DNA of 64,000 nt from Bacteroidales bacterium (lineage in GTDB: Bacteria > Bacteroidota > Bacteroidia > Bacteroidales > Tenuifilaceae), in NCBI GenBank assembly GCA_013376985.1, contig JACABB010000028.1, positions 1 through 64,000 of the forward strand, written 5' to 3'. The number at the start of each line of letters is the position of its first letter. Position 1 is the first letter of the stretch. The translations under genes were made by a program, and so were the position numbers. Of this stretch, positions 17,852-27,260 are shown piece by piece. Below the pieces are notes generated by a model, which worked only from the letters and a program-made list of their open reading frames with translations, had not been told where the DNA came from and made no database searches.

Positions 17852-20014
17852 TCAATCGTTATAATTAACCTCTGGCTCTTTATTTTGATCTATTTTATGA
17901 ATATGATGGATAAAAAAAGGTAACATCATAAAAAATCCCATAATTGGTGGATCAAAAGGATTTCCACCACTAAAAAAAGTAAAGAAATAAGTAATTAAAA
18001 AGAAAATAAAAAACACATAATGCTCTTTAATATATTTTATATAATAATAAAAAACTTTATATAATAAAAACAAGTATAATACTAGGCCAATTAATCCAGA
18101 ATAAAGTAATATATACAAAAAAGGGTTGTGAGGATAATCCGATTTAGTTTTATCTTTCAAAAAATAATTTCCATACCAATTTAAAAAATTAAAACCTCCT
18201 CCAAATATTTTTTGACTCCAATTATATTCTTTTGTAAAGATTTGCCAAGCAAATTTCCAACGAGCTATTCTATCTACCCCAAAACCATTATTAACCGAAT
18301 CAACGGCCATACAAGTTTTGCATCCATGATATGTAGTATCTTCTGAAACAAATTGTGCGGTCCAATTTCTTATAGGGTCTTTATCTTTAATTATTAAACA
18401 ACCAAAATCATTCAATAATAAAGGAAAACTGAAAAGAGCTGAGTTCAAACAAATCGATTCATTTCTATTCAATAATATAAAAGTATTATCTATTATAGAA
18501 TTATTTTTAAAAAAAGCAATCCTTTTGTCCTTCCTAATAATTTCGATTTTTGGATAGGCAAAAATTACATGCCCTCTCAATGATTTAAAGTCTGTAACTC
18601 CAAATTTAGAAAAGTATAAATATATTAATACCTCATTTTTATAAGATTTAATATTTAAATTAAGTTTTTGCCATTTCCCTTTATTATTTAAATCATAATG
18701 ACATTGTGTGAAAATGGAGTCCGTAGAATATAACATTGCCCATGTTCCATTAAAATCCTTAGAAACAAAGCAATATACAGATGCCTTTAAAGTATCCATT
18801 TTATTAATTAAACAATTTCCAATTAAGGTAAATGAATAAGCATTTCCATCCCAAGTATCTGCATTACAAGTACTATCCATTAAATAGCCTTTAGTTCCAG
18901 ATGGAATTATTTCAACATTTTCGCCTTTTAGAGGAAATACTATTTTATGAGGTCTAGTTCCCCAAATACTATTTGGGTCTTTTGGTTCAAAACTTTCATT
19001 ATTATCATATGGATTCAAACTTGCAGACCAAATTAGTTTGAAAAACTCGTCAAACGTTTTATTATTATAAAAAAATGGAAAATATCTATATATATTAGAA
19101 GCTATTTTATATTTAGTAGACAAAACATTTTTTGAACCAATAAATTCTAATGTCCTATTTTTATTCGAAAAACTTATGTTTACTGTAAAAATATACAGAA
19201 AAGAAAATAGTATTAAAATTGAGGCTAAATAAAAAATTGTGTTTCTTCTTAGAGTTATTATATATTTATATTTAATAAAAAACGAAAAGAATTGTATTAA
19301 CATTATAATAACTACTGTACCCAATAATAATACTATACCTCTTTTGGAACCAGAGAAAAATATACAAATCGTAAATAATATTAGGATGAAATTATAAATT
19401 CCTTTCTTAATTTTCGTTAGATATTCATCAGTAAAAAAATATAATATACATACAATACCATAAAAAATGGGTAATAATGCAAAATTATAATCTATATTTG
19501 GCTGTGAAATAAATGAATTGGAAGATATATCTATTGTTTCAAATGCAGGGTGATTCGAAAAAATATCAAATAAATTACATAACAAAACTATAGAAATTAT
19601 AACAGCAAATGAAATAACAAGATCTATAAAATTATATATAAAATAGTTCAACTGCTTTTTTTGCGTGACTATAAGACTAAGTAATAAAAATATGAAGATT
19701 AATATAAAGGAATTTACAATATCTTTAAAAATGAATAAATACAATTTATCAGAAACTAAAAAATTATAAGCAAGAATAGCAATAATTACGATAATTAAAA
19801 TATAATTTTTTACAAATTTTTTGATTACAGATAATATAATACCTCTATGTTTAATTATTAAATAAATTAAAATACTAGGAAAAAATATAATAAAAGGAAA
19901 TTTCAAAGAAGGGATTGATGCCCTAAATAGAAATAGTAATATTATTAAGCAATAAATAGCATCTATTTTAAAACTCTTTTTTATTATATTTAACATACTT
20001 ATTTTATGAATCAA
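17852..20014 (-). CDS. Very large Wzy/WaaL-like membrane protein with inserted soluble domain
   Basis: This 720-residue protein has an N-terminal block of hydrophobic helices (about residues 1-285). A long hydrophilic, beta-rich periplasmic region follows (about 290-590). The C-terminal block of helices is preceded by RIARWKFAWQIFTKEY, IFGGGFNFLNWYGNYF and DYPHNPFLYILLYSG, which match the Wzy_C/O-antigen ligase region with its conserved His. The inserted region has the look of a carbohydrate-binding beta-sandwich (TWDGNAYSFTLIG; KASVYCFVSKDFNGTWAMLY). Most family members are about 400 residues. The gene is visibly more A+T-rich than its neighbours, which suggests transfer. Ligase versus polymerase is undecided. 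Confidence 0.68.
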   Translation of the reverse strand: MIHKISMLNIIKKSFKIDAIYCLIILLFLFRASIPSLKFPFIIFFPSILIYLIIKHRGIILSVIKKFVKNYILIIVIIAILAYNFLVSDKLYLFIFKDIVNSFILIFIFLLLSLIVTQKKQLNYFIYNFIDLVISFAVIISIVLLCNLFDIFSNHPAFETIDISSNSFISQPNIDYNFALLPIFYGIVCILYFFTDEYLTKIKKGIYNFILILFTICIFFSGSKRGIVLLLGTVVIIMLIQFFSFFIKYKYIITLRRNTIFYLASILILFSFLYIFTVNISFSNKNRTLEFIGSKNVLSTKYKIASNIYRYFPFFYNNKTFDEFFKLIWSASLNPYDNNESFEPKDPNSIWGTRPHKIVFPLKGENVEIIPSGTKGYLMDSTCNADTWDGNAYSFTLIGNCLINKMDTLKASVYCFVSKDFNGTWAMLYSTDSIFTQCHYDLNNKGKWQKLNLNIKSYKNEVLIYLYFSKFGVTDFKSLRGHVIFAYPKIEIIRKDKRIAFFKNNSIIDNTFILLNRNESICLNSALFSFPLLLNDFGCLIIKDKDPIRNWTAQFVSEDTTYHGCKTCMAVDSVNNGFGVDRIARWKFAWQIFTKEYNWSQKIFGGGFNFLNWYGNYFLKDKTKSDYPHNPFLYILLYSGLIGLVLYLFLLYKVFYYYIKYIKEHYVFFIFFLITYFFTFFSGGNPFDPPIMGFFMMLPFFIHHIHKIDQNKEPEVNYND

Positions 20015-20025
20015 TTATTTATAAT

Positions 20026-20646
20026 TTACCCTTTTGCTTTCTGGAATTTAAGTATTTTTTCTTTATCACGTATAAATAGAGTTAAAAAAATTACCTTAAA
20101 GTATTCATAAAAAGAACGGTTTTGAATATATATCATATTTAACTCTATTTTTTGGGGTAAAATATCATTTATATAATATTTCTCGGGTTCTGGCGATTTG
20201 GCAAGAAGGTCATTTTCGTTCCTAAAAATTATTGATGCATAATCAGTTATCCCTGGTTTTATAGAAAGGATATTTTTTTGTTTTTCCGTATAAAAATCAA
20301 CATATTTTCGAACTTCTGGTCGAGGTCCTACAAGGCTCATATCACCTATGAAAACATTAATTAATTGAGGTAGTTCATCCATTTTGTATTTCCGAATAAT
20401 GTAACCTAAACGAGTTACACGAGGATCGTTATTTCCAATTGTAATTAACCCAATTTTATCAGAATTTAAATACATTGTCCTAAATTTTAGTAATACAAAG
20501 TCGATATTCCCTTTTCCAACTCTTTTTTGTTTATAGAAAATAGGTCCATTAGAATCTACTTTTATCCAAAGAGATAATAGAATAAATAGAGGACTTAAAA
20601 TAATAAGACCTGATATACTCAAAATAACATCAAAAAACCTAATCAT
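20026..20646 (-). CDS. Monotopic initiating sugar-phosphate transferase (PglC/WcaJ family)
   Basis: This 206-residue bacterial sugar transferase has one N-terminal re-entrant hydrophobic helix (MIRFFDVILSISGLIILSPLFILL) and the core motifs YKQKRVGKGN, LKFRTM, KMDELPQLINV, GDMSLVGPRPE and PGITDYASI. It moves a sugar-1-phosphate from a UDP-sugar to undecaprenyl phosphate. It is the short PglC-like form without extra membrane helices. It overlaps the upstream aminotransferase gene by 8 bases, so a 4-amino-4-deoxy sugar made by that enzyme is a plausible substrate. Confidence 0.88.
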   Translation of the reverse strand: MIRFFDVILSISGLIILSPLFILLSLWIKVDSNGPIFYKQKRVGKGNIDFVLLKFRTMYLNSDKIGLITIGNNDPRVTRLGYIIRKYKMDELPQLINVFIGDMSLVGPRPEVRKYVDFYTEKQKNILSIKPGITDYASIIFRNENDLLAKSPEPEKYYINDILPQKIELNMIYIQNRSFYEYFKVIFLTLFIRDKEKILKFQKAKG

Positions 20647-21862
20647 GATTATTAACTATTAATAAATAAGCCTTAACAATTTGAGCAACAATTAATTTTA
20701 CATGTGCATTCGTTAATTGAGGGTAAATTGGAAGAGAGATTTCTCTTGAATAATTATCATATGCCACAGGATAATCATCAATTTTATATCCTAGACCCTT
20801 AAATAAAGTAAGCATAGGCATAGGAATAAAATGAACATTAACAGCTATTCCTTCCTTTGATATTTCTTCAATTATTAAATCTCGCTCGTTTTCAGTGATA
20901 TTCTTAATTCTTAAAGGGTAAATGTGAAATGATGTTTCAGTCTCATTATCAATTAGTAAAGGTAGATGAGCCCATTCATAATTCGCAAACAATTGTGAAT
21001 ATTTTAATGCAACTCTTTTTCGCTCGGGAAGTAAAACAGTTTTATATTTTCTTATTTGAGCAAGGCCAATTGCAGCACAGACATCAGGCATATTCATTTT
21101 GTAACCGAGTAAAGCAATATCATAGCGCCATCCCCCTGCTTTATTTTTTGTAAAGGCATCTTTCGTTTGACCATTAAGGCACATTAACCTCATATTCTCA
21201 TAAACTTCAGAGCAACTAAAGGGTTTAGGTAAATTAATACAAATTGCACCACCTTCAGCTGTAGTAACATTTTTCACAGCATGCAATGAGAAAACCGTCA
21301 GATCACAGAGTGAGCCGATGGTTTTGCCTTTGTAAATTGCACCTATAGAATGAGCTGCATCCGAAAGAACCAAAATTCGCCCTAGCTGTTTCTGTTGCAA
21401 TGATTCGGGTTTGAATAAGGCAATAATTTCTTCATTTTTTACAATCTGATTAATTGTATCATAGTCGGCAGGCCAACCGGCGATATCTACAGGTATTATT
21501 GCTTTGGTTCTTGTTGTAATTTTTTTCTTTAGCTCTGATGTATCGATTGTAAAATCATCTTTAATATCTACCATAATTGGCTTTGCTCCAACATGAATTA
21601 CAGCCAAAGCAGTTGCTGCATAAGTATATGATGGTACAATTACCTCATCGCCCTCACCTACTCCAAACCAATGCAATGCAAGCATTAAACCCGAAGTAGC
21701 AGAATTTACACATAATACATTTGAAATTTCGGCAAGTTTAGAAATTTCAGTCTCCAATGCTTTAACTTTGGGACCAGTAGTTATCCAGCCAGATTTCAGC
21801 GTATCCGATACTTCATTAAGAACATCCTCATCAATAAATGGAGGAGAAAAAGGAATTTTCAT
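20639..21862 (-). CDS. DegT/DnrJ/EryC1/StrS sugar aminotransferase
   Basis: This 407-residue PLP-dependent aminotransferase has PFSPPFIDEDV at the N-terminus, SATSGLMLALHW, and the PLP-lysine segment FSLHAVKNVTTAEGGA. The Asp that binds the PLP pyridine is in LSDAAHS. It is translationally coupled to a PglC-like phosphoglycosyl transferase, a pairing seen with PglE-type enzymes that make UDP-4-amino-4,6-dideoxy sugars. The required 4-keto sugar could come from fnlA or from genes outside the window. Confidence 0.82.
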   Translation of the reverse strand: MKIPFSPPFIDEDVLNEVSDTLKSGWITTGPKVKALETEISKLAEISNVLCVNSATSGLMLALHWFGVGEGDEVIVPSYTYAATALAVIHVGAKPIMVDIKDDFTIDTSELKKKITTRTKAIIPVDIAGWPADYDTINQIVKNEEIIALFKPESLQQKQLGRILVLSDAAHSIGAIYKGKTIGSLCDLTVFSLHAVKNVTTAEGGAICINLPKPFSCSEVYENMRLMCLNGQTKDAFTKNKAGGWRYDIALLGYKMNMPDVCAAIGLAQIRKYKTVLLPERKRVALKYSQLFANYEWAHLPLLIDNETETSFHIYPLRIKNITENERDLIIEEISKEGIAVNVHFIPMPMLTLFKGLGYKIDDYPVAYDNYSREISLPIYPQLTNAHVKLIVAQIVKAYLLIVNNHD

Positions 21863-22007
21863 TTTTCTTATTATTTCAAATTATAATAAGATTTTTAATA
21901 AATATATTAATCGTAATTCAACTTATTAAAGACAAAAAACTTAGCATCAATAAAATAATATTGAATTTAAGAAATCTCGTTTTAATAATAAAACATCCTT
22001 GAAATAC

Positions 22008-23243
22008 TCATAATAAGTTTATCATCTTATTTGTTAATACTTTATAGTCAAATTCTTTTGAAAGCTCTCTAGAACGAAAACACATTTCATCATACCGCTC
22101 CTTATCCAATTTAGCCATAGAAAGAATTGCATCAGCATACTCTTTTGAAGAATTATAAATATCTGCAATTCCTAAATTATGCTTACTTATTTGGCAATAA
22201 CCCATTTGTATATTCGAACAAATGGGCTTTCCACTGGCTAAATATTGAAAAAATTTACTTTGGCTTCCACCATATTTAAAGACATCATTTGGAAAACAAT
22301 TCAACATATTAAGAGAACTCCTCGATAAAACATAGGGTACATATTCAGGATCAATCCACTTTTGCTTGAATATTACATTGGTTAACTTGTTTTCTTCAAC
22401 ATATTGTTCAAGAAATAATCGATCATCGCCATCACCATAAATTAAAAACTTAATATTAGTATGATCCTGAAGGCAAGCTGCCGCATCAATTAACCTTTTT
22501 ACATTGTTAGCTAAACCTAGAGATCCTAAGTAAATTACTTTGAAAATAGAATCATCGTTAAGATCATTATCTTCTATCTTAAAATTATCTCTATAATAAT
22601 TAAAATCTTGTAAGTCTACTCCATTATTTATATAATGAACTTTTGCTAAATCAATAGGTCCGCCATTAGCCTTATCCCATTTTTTACTTACAATATAATC
22701 CTTACCTCCTTCCATAGTGAAAACAAGCTCATCGGCTTTTTTGTACATCCACTTTTCAGCCCAATATGCTATTTTAAGTAAAAGATTCCCTCTTTTAACT
22801 AATCCAAACGTAACGAAAGATTCAGGCCATAAATCCTGAACCTCAACAATATACTTACATTTCATTCTTCGTGCAGTGAAATAGGTAATATTACCGAAAG
22901 GAGGCCAACCAGAGTGAAGAATAACATCAGGTTTTTCAAATTTTTTACTGATGAAGTGAAGTCTGAAATGAAATAAAAAGATACTCAGCAAACGTTTAAA
23001 ACCATTCGAATTATACATTACAGATTTTATATGCACAAAATCCAAATCTCCGTACGATTTTTCAATATACTTACTTTTATCCTCAATAAGATCAATGTTT
23101 TTATTATGCATTATGCTCGATGCAAAAATTTTAACATTATATCCTTCTTGCTTCAAATAGTGAGCAAATTTTATGGTTCGCAGCCTAGACTCCAATTTTG
23201 GGGGCATCGCATTGTAATTAATCAGCCAAATACTTTTTTTCAT
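22008..23243 (-). CDS. GT4-family glycosyltransferase
   Basis: This GT-B glycosyltransferase has about 411 residues. The N-terminal domain has MPPKLESRLRTIKFAHYLKQEG and VEVQDLWPESFVTFG. The C-terminal donor domain has YLGSLGLANNVKRLI, IYGDGDDRLFLEQYV and FFQYLASGKPICSN. I chose the start at 23243, whose ATG overlaps the stop codon of the upstream aminotransferase by one base. A start three codons earlier is also open. It is probably a cytoplasmic transferase of the repeat unit with unknown sugar specificity. Confidence 0.8.
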   Translation of the reverse strand: MKKSIWLINYNAMPPKLESRLRTIKFAHYLKQEGYNVKIFASSIMHNKNIDLIEDKSKYIEKSYGDLDFVHIKSVMYNSNGFKRLLSIFLFHFRLHFISKKFEKPDVILHSGWPPFGNITYFTARRMKCKYIVEVQDLWPESFVTFGLVKRGNLLLKIAYWAEKWMYKKADELVFTMEGGKDYIVSKKWDKANGGPIDLAKVHYINNGVDLQDFNYYRDNFKIEDNDLNDDSIFKVIYLGSLGLANNVKRLIDAAACLQDHTNIKFLIYGDGDDRLFLEQYVEENKLTNVIFKQKWIDPEYVPYVLSRSSLNMLNCFPNDVFKYGGSQSKFFQYLASGKPICSNIQMGYCQISKHNLGIADIYNSSKEYADAILSMAKLDKERYDEMCFRSRELSKEFDYKVLTNKMINLL

Positions 23244-24343
23244 TACTTCCAATTATTTAATAAAACTACAATTCTCTCAATTTCCTCTATAGTCATTACA
23301 GGACTTATTGGTAATGATAGAACTTCATTATGAATTTTCTCGGTTATAGGTAACTCTATTTGATTTAAATTCTGATAACATTTTTGCTTATGCGGAGGTA
23401 TAGGGTAATGAATAAGGGTTTGAACTCCATTCTCAGTCAAGTATATCTGTAATTCATTCCGTTTCGATGTTCTAACTACAAAAAGATGCCAAACATGTGA
23501 ATTATCATCTGGACAATTGGGCAAAATGACATTTGGGTTGTGAATATTACTTACATAAAAACTAGCTATCCTTCTTCGAATTTCGTTCTCTTTATCAAGA
23601 TATTTTAATTTCAAACTAAGAAAAGCTGCTTGGATTTCATCCATTCTACTATTTAACCCCATATAGGAGTTTTCATACTTTATCACAGAACCATAATTTC
23701 CAATGGCTCTAACTATATGAGCAACTTCTGGATCAGATGTTGCAACAGCACCACTATCGCCAAGAGCTCCTAAATTTTTTCCCGGATAAAAACTGAAGCC
23801 CGCCGCATCTCCTAAACTTCCTGTACGCCTCCCTTCCCACATTGCACCAATTGCTTGTGCATTATCTTCTATTATTTTAAGGTTGTGATTTTTTGCAATT
23901 CGCTCTAATTCGTAACTCCAACAAACTCTACCATACAAATGAACGACCATTATTGCCCTTGTTTTTGGAGTAACATGATTTTCAATTTTAGAAATATCTA
24001 TATTATATGTATTTAAATCTGGTTCTACTAAAACAGGTACAAGTTTATTATCTGTAATAGCAAGAATACTTGCTATGTATGTATTTGCAGGAACTATTAT
24101 TTCGTCACCTTCTTGCATTACTCCAATCTCAATATAGGAACGGAGTATTAGTCTTAATGCATCAAGTCCATTTGCGCAAGCAATAACTTGTTTTGAGTTT
24201 ATAAATGTTGCTAGGTTTTCTTCAAAAAGTTTAACCTTATCTCCTAAAAGAAACCATCCACTACCAATAACATCGCTTGCAATTGATTTTAAATCTGATG
24301 CATATTGTGCGTTAATTTTTTGTAAATCAAGAAATTTTATCAT
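23243..24343 (-). CDS. FdtB-like dTDP-3-keto sugar 3-aminotransferase
   Basis: This 366-residue DegT/DnrJ/EryC1/StrS family enzyme has [14 protein letters not shown] at the N-terminus, EDNAQAIGA, and the PLP-lysine segment [16 protein letters not shown]. It lies in a tight overlapping group with two FdtA-like cupins and a hexapeptide acyltransferase. That arrangement is the FdtA-FdtC-FdtB set for dTDP-3-acetamido-3,6-dideoxyhexose (Fuc3NAc or Qui3NAc). The genes for dTDP-glucose synthesis (rmlA, rmlB) are not in the window and must lie elsewhere if the pathway is complete. Confidence 0.8.
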   Translation of the reverse strand: MIKFLDLQKINAQYASDLKSIASDVIGSGWFLLGDKVKLFEENLATFINSKQVIACANGLDALRLILRSYIEIGVMQEGDEIIVPANTYIASILAITDNKLVPVLVEPDLNTYNIDISKIENHVTPKTRAIMVVHLYGRVCWSYELERIAKNHNLKIIEDNAQAIGAMWEGRRTGSLGDAAGFSFYPGKNLGALGDSGAVATSDPEVAHIVRAIGNYGSVIKYENSYMGLNSRMDEIQAAFLSLKLKYLDKENEIRRRIASFYVSNIHNPNVILPNCPDDNSHVWHLFVVRTSKRNELQIYLTENGVQTLIHYPIPPHKQKCYQNLNQIELPITEKIHNEVLSLPISPVMTIEEIERIVVLLNNWK

Positions 24344-24882
24344 CGTACAAGTTCTCCATTAATAATCTTGTATTGATTACCATCCTTATCTCTTTTATCC
24401 AGAGAAAGAACAACACCTTCTTTTGTAACAAAACCCTTATGTTTTGCTGGATTACCAACCCATAGAGTATAAGGTGGAATATCTTTGGTTACAACAGCAC
24501 CTGCTCCAATCATAGCATTTTCTCCAATTTCAATACCACAAAGTATTACAGCACCCGCTCCAATAGAAGCATTCTCTTTAATTAATGTACGCTTTAACTC
24601 AAAAGCCTTCTTAGCTCGAGGATACTTATCATTTGTAAATGTAACATTTGGACCTAATTGAACATTATTTTCAATTTGTATTCCATCCCAAATATATACA
24701 CCGCATTTTACTGTTACATTATCGCCAATAACTACATCATTTTCAATAAAAGTATGGGCACAGATATTACAATTCATTCCAATTTTAGCATCTTTCAATA
24801 TAATTGCAAATTGCCAAACCCTTGTTCCCATACCAATATTGGTGGATTGAACATCAGATAATTTATGGAATCTATTTTCCAT
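24340..24882 (-). CDS. FdtC/QdtC-like hexapeptide N-acyltransferase
   Basis: This 180-residue left-handed beta-helix acyltransferase has repeated hexapeptides, for example [27 protein letters not shown] split over several turns. A C-terminal cap reads [18 protein letters not shown]. It likely acetylates the 3-amino sugar produced by the neighbouring aminotransferase, whose gene it overlaps by 4 bases. It overlaps the upstream cupin gene by 11 bases. Confidence 0.8.
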   Translation of the reverse strand: MENRFHKLSDVQSTNIGMGTRVWQFAIILKDAKIGMNCNICAHTFIENDVVIGDNVTVKCGVYIWDGIQIENNVQLGPNVTFTNDKYPRAKKAFELKRTLIKENASIGAGAVILCGIEIGENAMIGAGAVVTKDIPPYTLWVGNPAKHKGFVTKEGVVLSLDKRDKDGNQYKIINGELVR

Positions 24883-25294
24883 GGTTTTTATATTTTAAAA
24901 AGTGATCGTATTCCCTAATATAATCATTCTCATCATATTTTTCAGAAGCCAATACCATACAAATTGCTCCAGAAGAGAAATTAACAAGTTCTCTCCAAAT
25001 ACCAGGGATTACCAATAAACCTAAATAAGGGCGATTTAAAGTAATAGTTTTTTTAACACGCCCATCATCAATTATTACATCAAAACTACCACTCACAGCA
25101 ACTATCAATTGTTTTAATTCCTTATGTGCATGTCCTCCACGAGACTCTCCTCCAGGTATATCATACAAATAATATATCCTATTTATATCAAATGGCACAT
25201 CCTTACAATTTTCCACAATAGAGATATTGCCTTGTGAACTATGATGCTTGTCTAACTCTATTATTGAGCAATCATAAACTTTCGTTACTTTCAT
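24872..25294 (-). CDS. FdtA/QdtA-like sugar 3,4-ketoisomerase (cupin), copy 2
   Basis: This 140-residue cupin has the full family motif [12 protein letters not shown] (His55, His57) and the beta-barrel segment [12 protein letters not shown]. It should convert dTDP-4-keto-6-deoxyglucose to the 3-keto isomer ahead of the FdtB-like aminotransferase. It overlaps by 4 bases with the upstream paralogue, so the two are likely made together and may form a heteromer. Confidence 0.83.
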   Translation of the reverse strand: MKVTKVYDCSIIELDKHHSSQGNISIVENCKDVPFDINRIYYLYDIPGGESRGGHAHKELKQLIVAVSGSFDVIIDDGRVKKTITLNRPYLGLLVIPGIWRELVNFSSGAICMVLASEKYDENDYIREYDHFLKYKNHGK

Positions 25295-25689
25295 TTTTTG
25301 GAAGTTTTAAATTGCGAATAATCTCGGATATAATCCTCTTTGGTATAAAAAGTTGATGCAAGTACGACAGCCAGCGAATTTGTAGAAAAGTTCTCTATTT
25401 CACGCCATATACCAGCAGGAATATATAATCCATAATAGGATCTATTCAAATGAAATACTTGACGCTCCACCCCATTATCCAGGACAACATCAAAACTTCC
25501 ACTCATGGCAATAATTAATTCACATTGTTTCACAAAAGCATGCCCTCCCCTTTTTTCACCTCCAGGTACATCATATATCCAATATACCCTTTTTATATCA
25601 AAGGGCAAATGGGTACCATTTTCTACAAATGATAAATTTCCTCTTTTATCCTCATGCTTAGGTAAATTAATTATTCTTATTTCTTTCAT
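25291..25689 (-). CDS. FdtA-like cupin with altered active site, copy 1
   Basis: This 132-residue paralogue of the next gene shares the same fold and segments such as MSGSFDVVLDNG and WREIENFS. The motif aligned with [11 protein letters not shown] reads RGGHAFVKQCE. The second histidine is Phe52, and the following Lys and Gln are also changed. It may be a substrate-binding partner, a different isomerase or a regulatory subunit. It starts 38 bp after the PIG-L gene. Confidence 0.72.
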   Translation of the reverse strand: MKEIRIINLPKHEDKRGNLSFVENGTHLPFDIKRVYWIYDVPGGEKRGGHAFVKQCELIIAMSGSFDVVLDNGVERQVFHLNRSYYGLYIPAGIWREIENFSTNSLAVVLASTFYTKEDYIRDYSQFKTSKK

Positions 25690-25726
25690 AAACTCTAAAA
25701 TACAGTATTGTAAAACATAAAACTAA

Positions 25727-26353
25727 CTAGAGAAATAATCTTACAACTTCAAATGCTTCTGCAAATTCTCCTCCTACCTGAACGCCACGAGCTTTTGCCA
25801 GAGAAAAAATAAAGTCCTCAGAAAGATAGTTTCTTCTTCCTTGGGATTTATATTCCATTAAAGCTTGAAATTTTGCTTCTATATGGCGTTTTTCCAACAT
25901 AACAAAGCATTGAGTATTAAAAGTAAGATTATTCCAAATCAATTCATAACCTAATAATGTAGTATTCTTAAAAGCGCGGAGTCCTTCTTGGGCAATTGTT
26001 GTATGATCCTGATGTATATCGTTTAAACTAGGCATAAAAACTAAATCAAAGTGCATATTATTTCTAATTCGAGTTAACTCTTCAAGTATTTCCTGCCTAG
26101 AATAACTCAATTTTCGAACCTCATAATTATATATCAATAGATTGCTTTCTTTAATCCCAAGTCGCTTGGTAGCATTACGTACTTCTGTTTTTAAAATATC
26201 TTTGGGAAAACCATGAGGAACAGATTGTTCAGCTGTTGAAAATGCAGCATAGACAACATTTTTTCCTTGTTCAATAAAATAGTTTATTGTCCCTCCTAAA
26301 CCAAGCTCTCCATCGTCCGTGTGAGGAGCAAGTACTAAAATATTATCATTCAT
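25727..26353 (-). CDS. PIG-L/LmbE-family deacetylase
   Basis: This 208-residue protein has the Zn-binding motif LAPHTDDGELGLGG at residues 8-21, a variant of PHPDDE. A second metal ligand lies in HQDHTTIAQEG. Family members remove acetyl groups from GlcNAc-containing lipids or sugars. It lies between an LpxD-like acyltransferase and the FdtA-like cupins. It may therefore create a free amine that the LpxD-like enzyme re-acylates. This link is inferred from position only. Confidence 0.78.
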   Translation of the reverse strand: MNDNILVLAPHTDDGELGLGGTINYFIEQGKNVVYAAFSTAEQSVPHGFPKDILKTEVRNATKRLGIKESNLLIYNYEVRKLSYSRQEILEELTRIRNNMHFDLVFMPSLNDIHQDHTTIAQEGLRAFKNTTLLGYELIWNNLTFNTQCFVMLEKRHIEAKFQALMEYKSQGRRNYLSEDFIFSLAKARGVQVGGEFAEAFEVVRLFL

Positions 26354-26369
26354 AAATCCAATATTAGCA

Positions 26370-27260
26370 TCATTTAATCATTTTCTTGGCAGGATTACCC
26401 ACTACAATAGAATTATCTTCAACATCTTTTAATACAACAGCACCTAATCCAACAATTGAATTTCTGCCAATTTTAATCTTTTGTTTTATTGTTGAATTTG
26501 GAGCAATGCTACAATTTTCTCCAATAAGAACACCTCCACATAATGTTACACCAGCAATGATTAAAGAATTCTTTTCAATAATAATATTATGTGCAATATG
26601 AACAAGGTTATCTATTTTAACGTTATCGCTAATCTTTGTACACCCTAAAGTACCACGATCTATAGCCGTATTGGCTCCTATATATACATTATTTCCAATC
26701 TCGATTGTACCAACATGTGGAAACTGTTCTGGAATACCATTCTCATTATATTCAAATCCAAATCCTGATTGACCTATAACTGCTCCTGATTTTATGAAAC
26801 AATTCTTTCCTATATTAACGGGTGAGGTAATAGTAACATTTGAACAAATAGTTGTATTATCACCAATAATAACTTGTTTACCAATATAGCAATAAGGGCC
26901 AATTGAAACATTTAAACCAATAATGGCCCCATCGTCGATTATAGCTGTTGGATGAATACTTTTAACTGATTCTTCTTCCAAAAAAAACTTACTAATTACT
27001 CTCAAAAAATCTAGCCTTGGGTTATCCGATATTATGAACGAACAACTTAACTTATTGGAATATTCTTCGTTAACTATTGCTAATAAATTATTATAACTAT
27101 TAAATTTACTAACCAAATCTTCATCGAATTTTTTTGCAAATACAATACTATTCTCCTTTATCAGCGATAAATCGGAATAAGAATAGATTTCGAAGTCAGA
27201 TCCAAACAACTTCTTTGATAAAAAAGTTGCAATTTTTGAGGATGTTAAAAATTCTTTCAT
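26370..27260 (-). CDS. LpxD-like hexapeptide N-acyltransferase
   Basis: This 296-residue protein has a short N-terminal domain and a long left-handed beta-helix. Segments typical of LpxD are HPTAIIDDGAIIG, GQSGFGFEY, FPHVGTIEIG, NTAIDRGTL and VHIAHNIIIEKNS. It ends with KDVEDNSIVVGNPAKK, a tail common in sugar N-acyltransferases. It is about 40-50 residues shorter than housekeeping LpxD. The place in a glycan locus points to acylating an amino sugar of the polymer rather than lipid A. It overlaps the preceding glycosyltransferase by 4 bases. Confidence 0.72.
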   Translation of the reverse strand: MKEFLTSSKIATFLSKKLFGSDFEIYSYSDLSLIKENSIVFAKKFDEDLVSKFNSYNNLLAIVNEEYSNKLSCSFIISDNPRLDFLRVISKFFLEEESVKSIHPTAIIDDGAIIGLNVSIGPYCYIGKQVIIGDNTTICSNVTITSPVNIGKNCFIKSGAVIGQSGFGFEYNENGIPEQFPHVGTIEIGNNVYIGANTAIDRGTLGCTKISDNVKIDNLVHIAHNIIIEKNSLIIAGVTLCGGVLIGENCSIAPNSTIKQKIKIGRNSIVGLGAVVLKDVEDNSIVVGNPAKKMIK

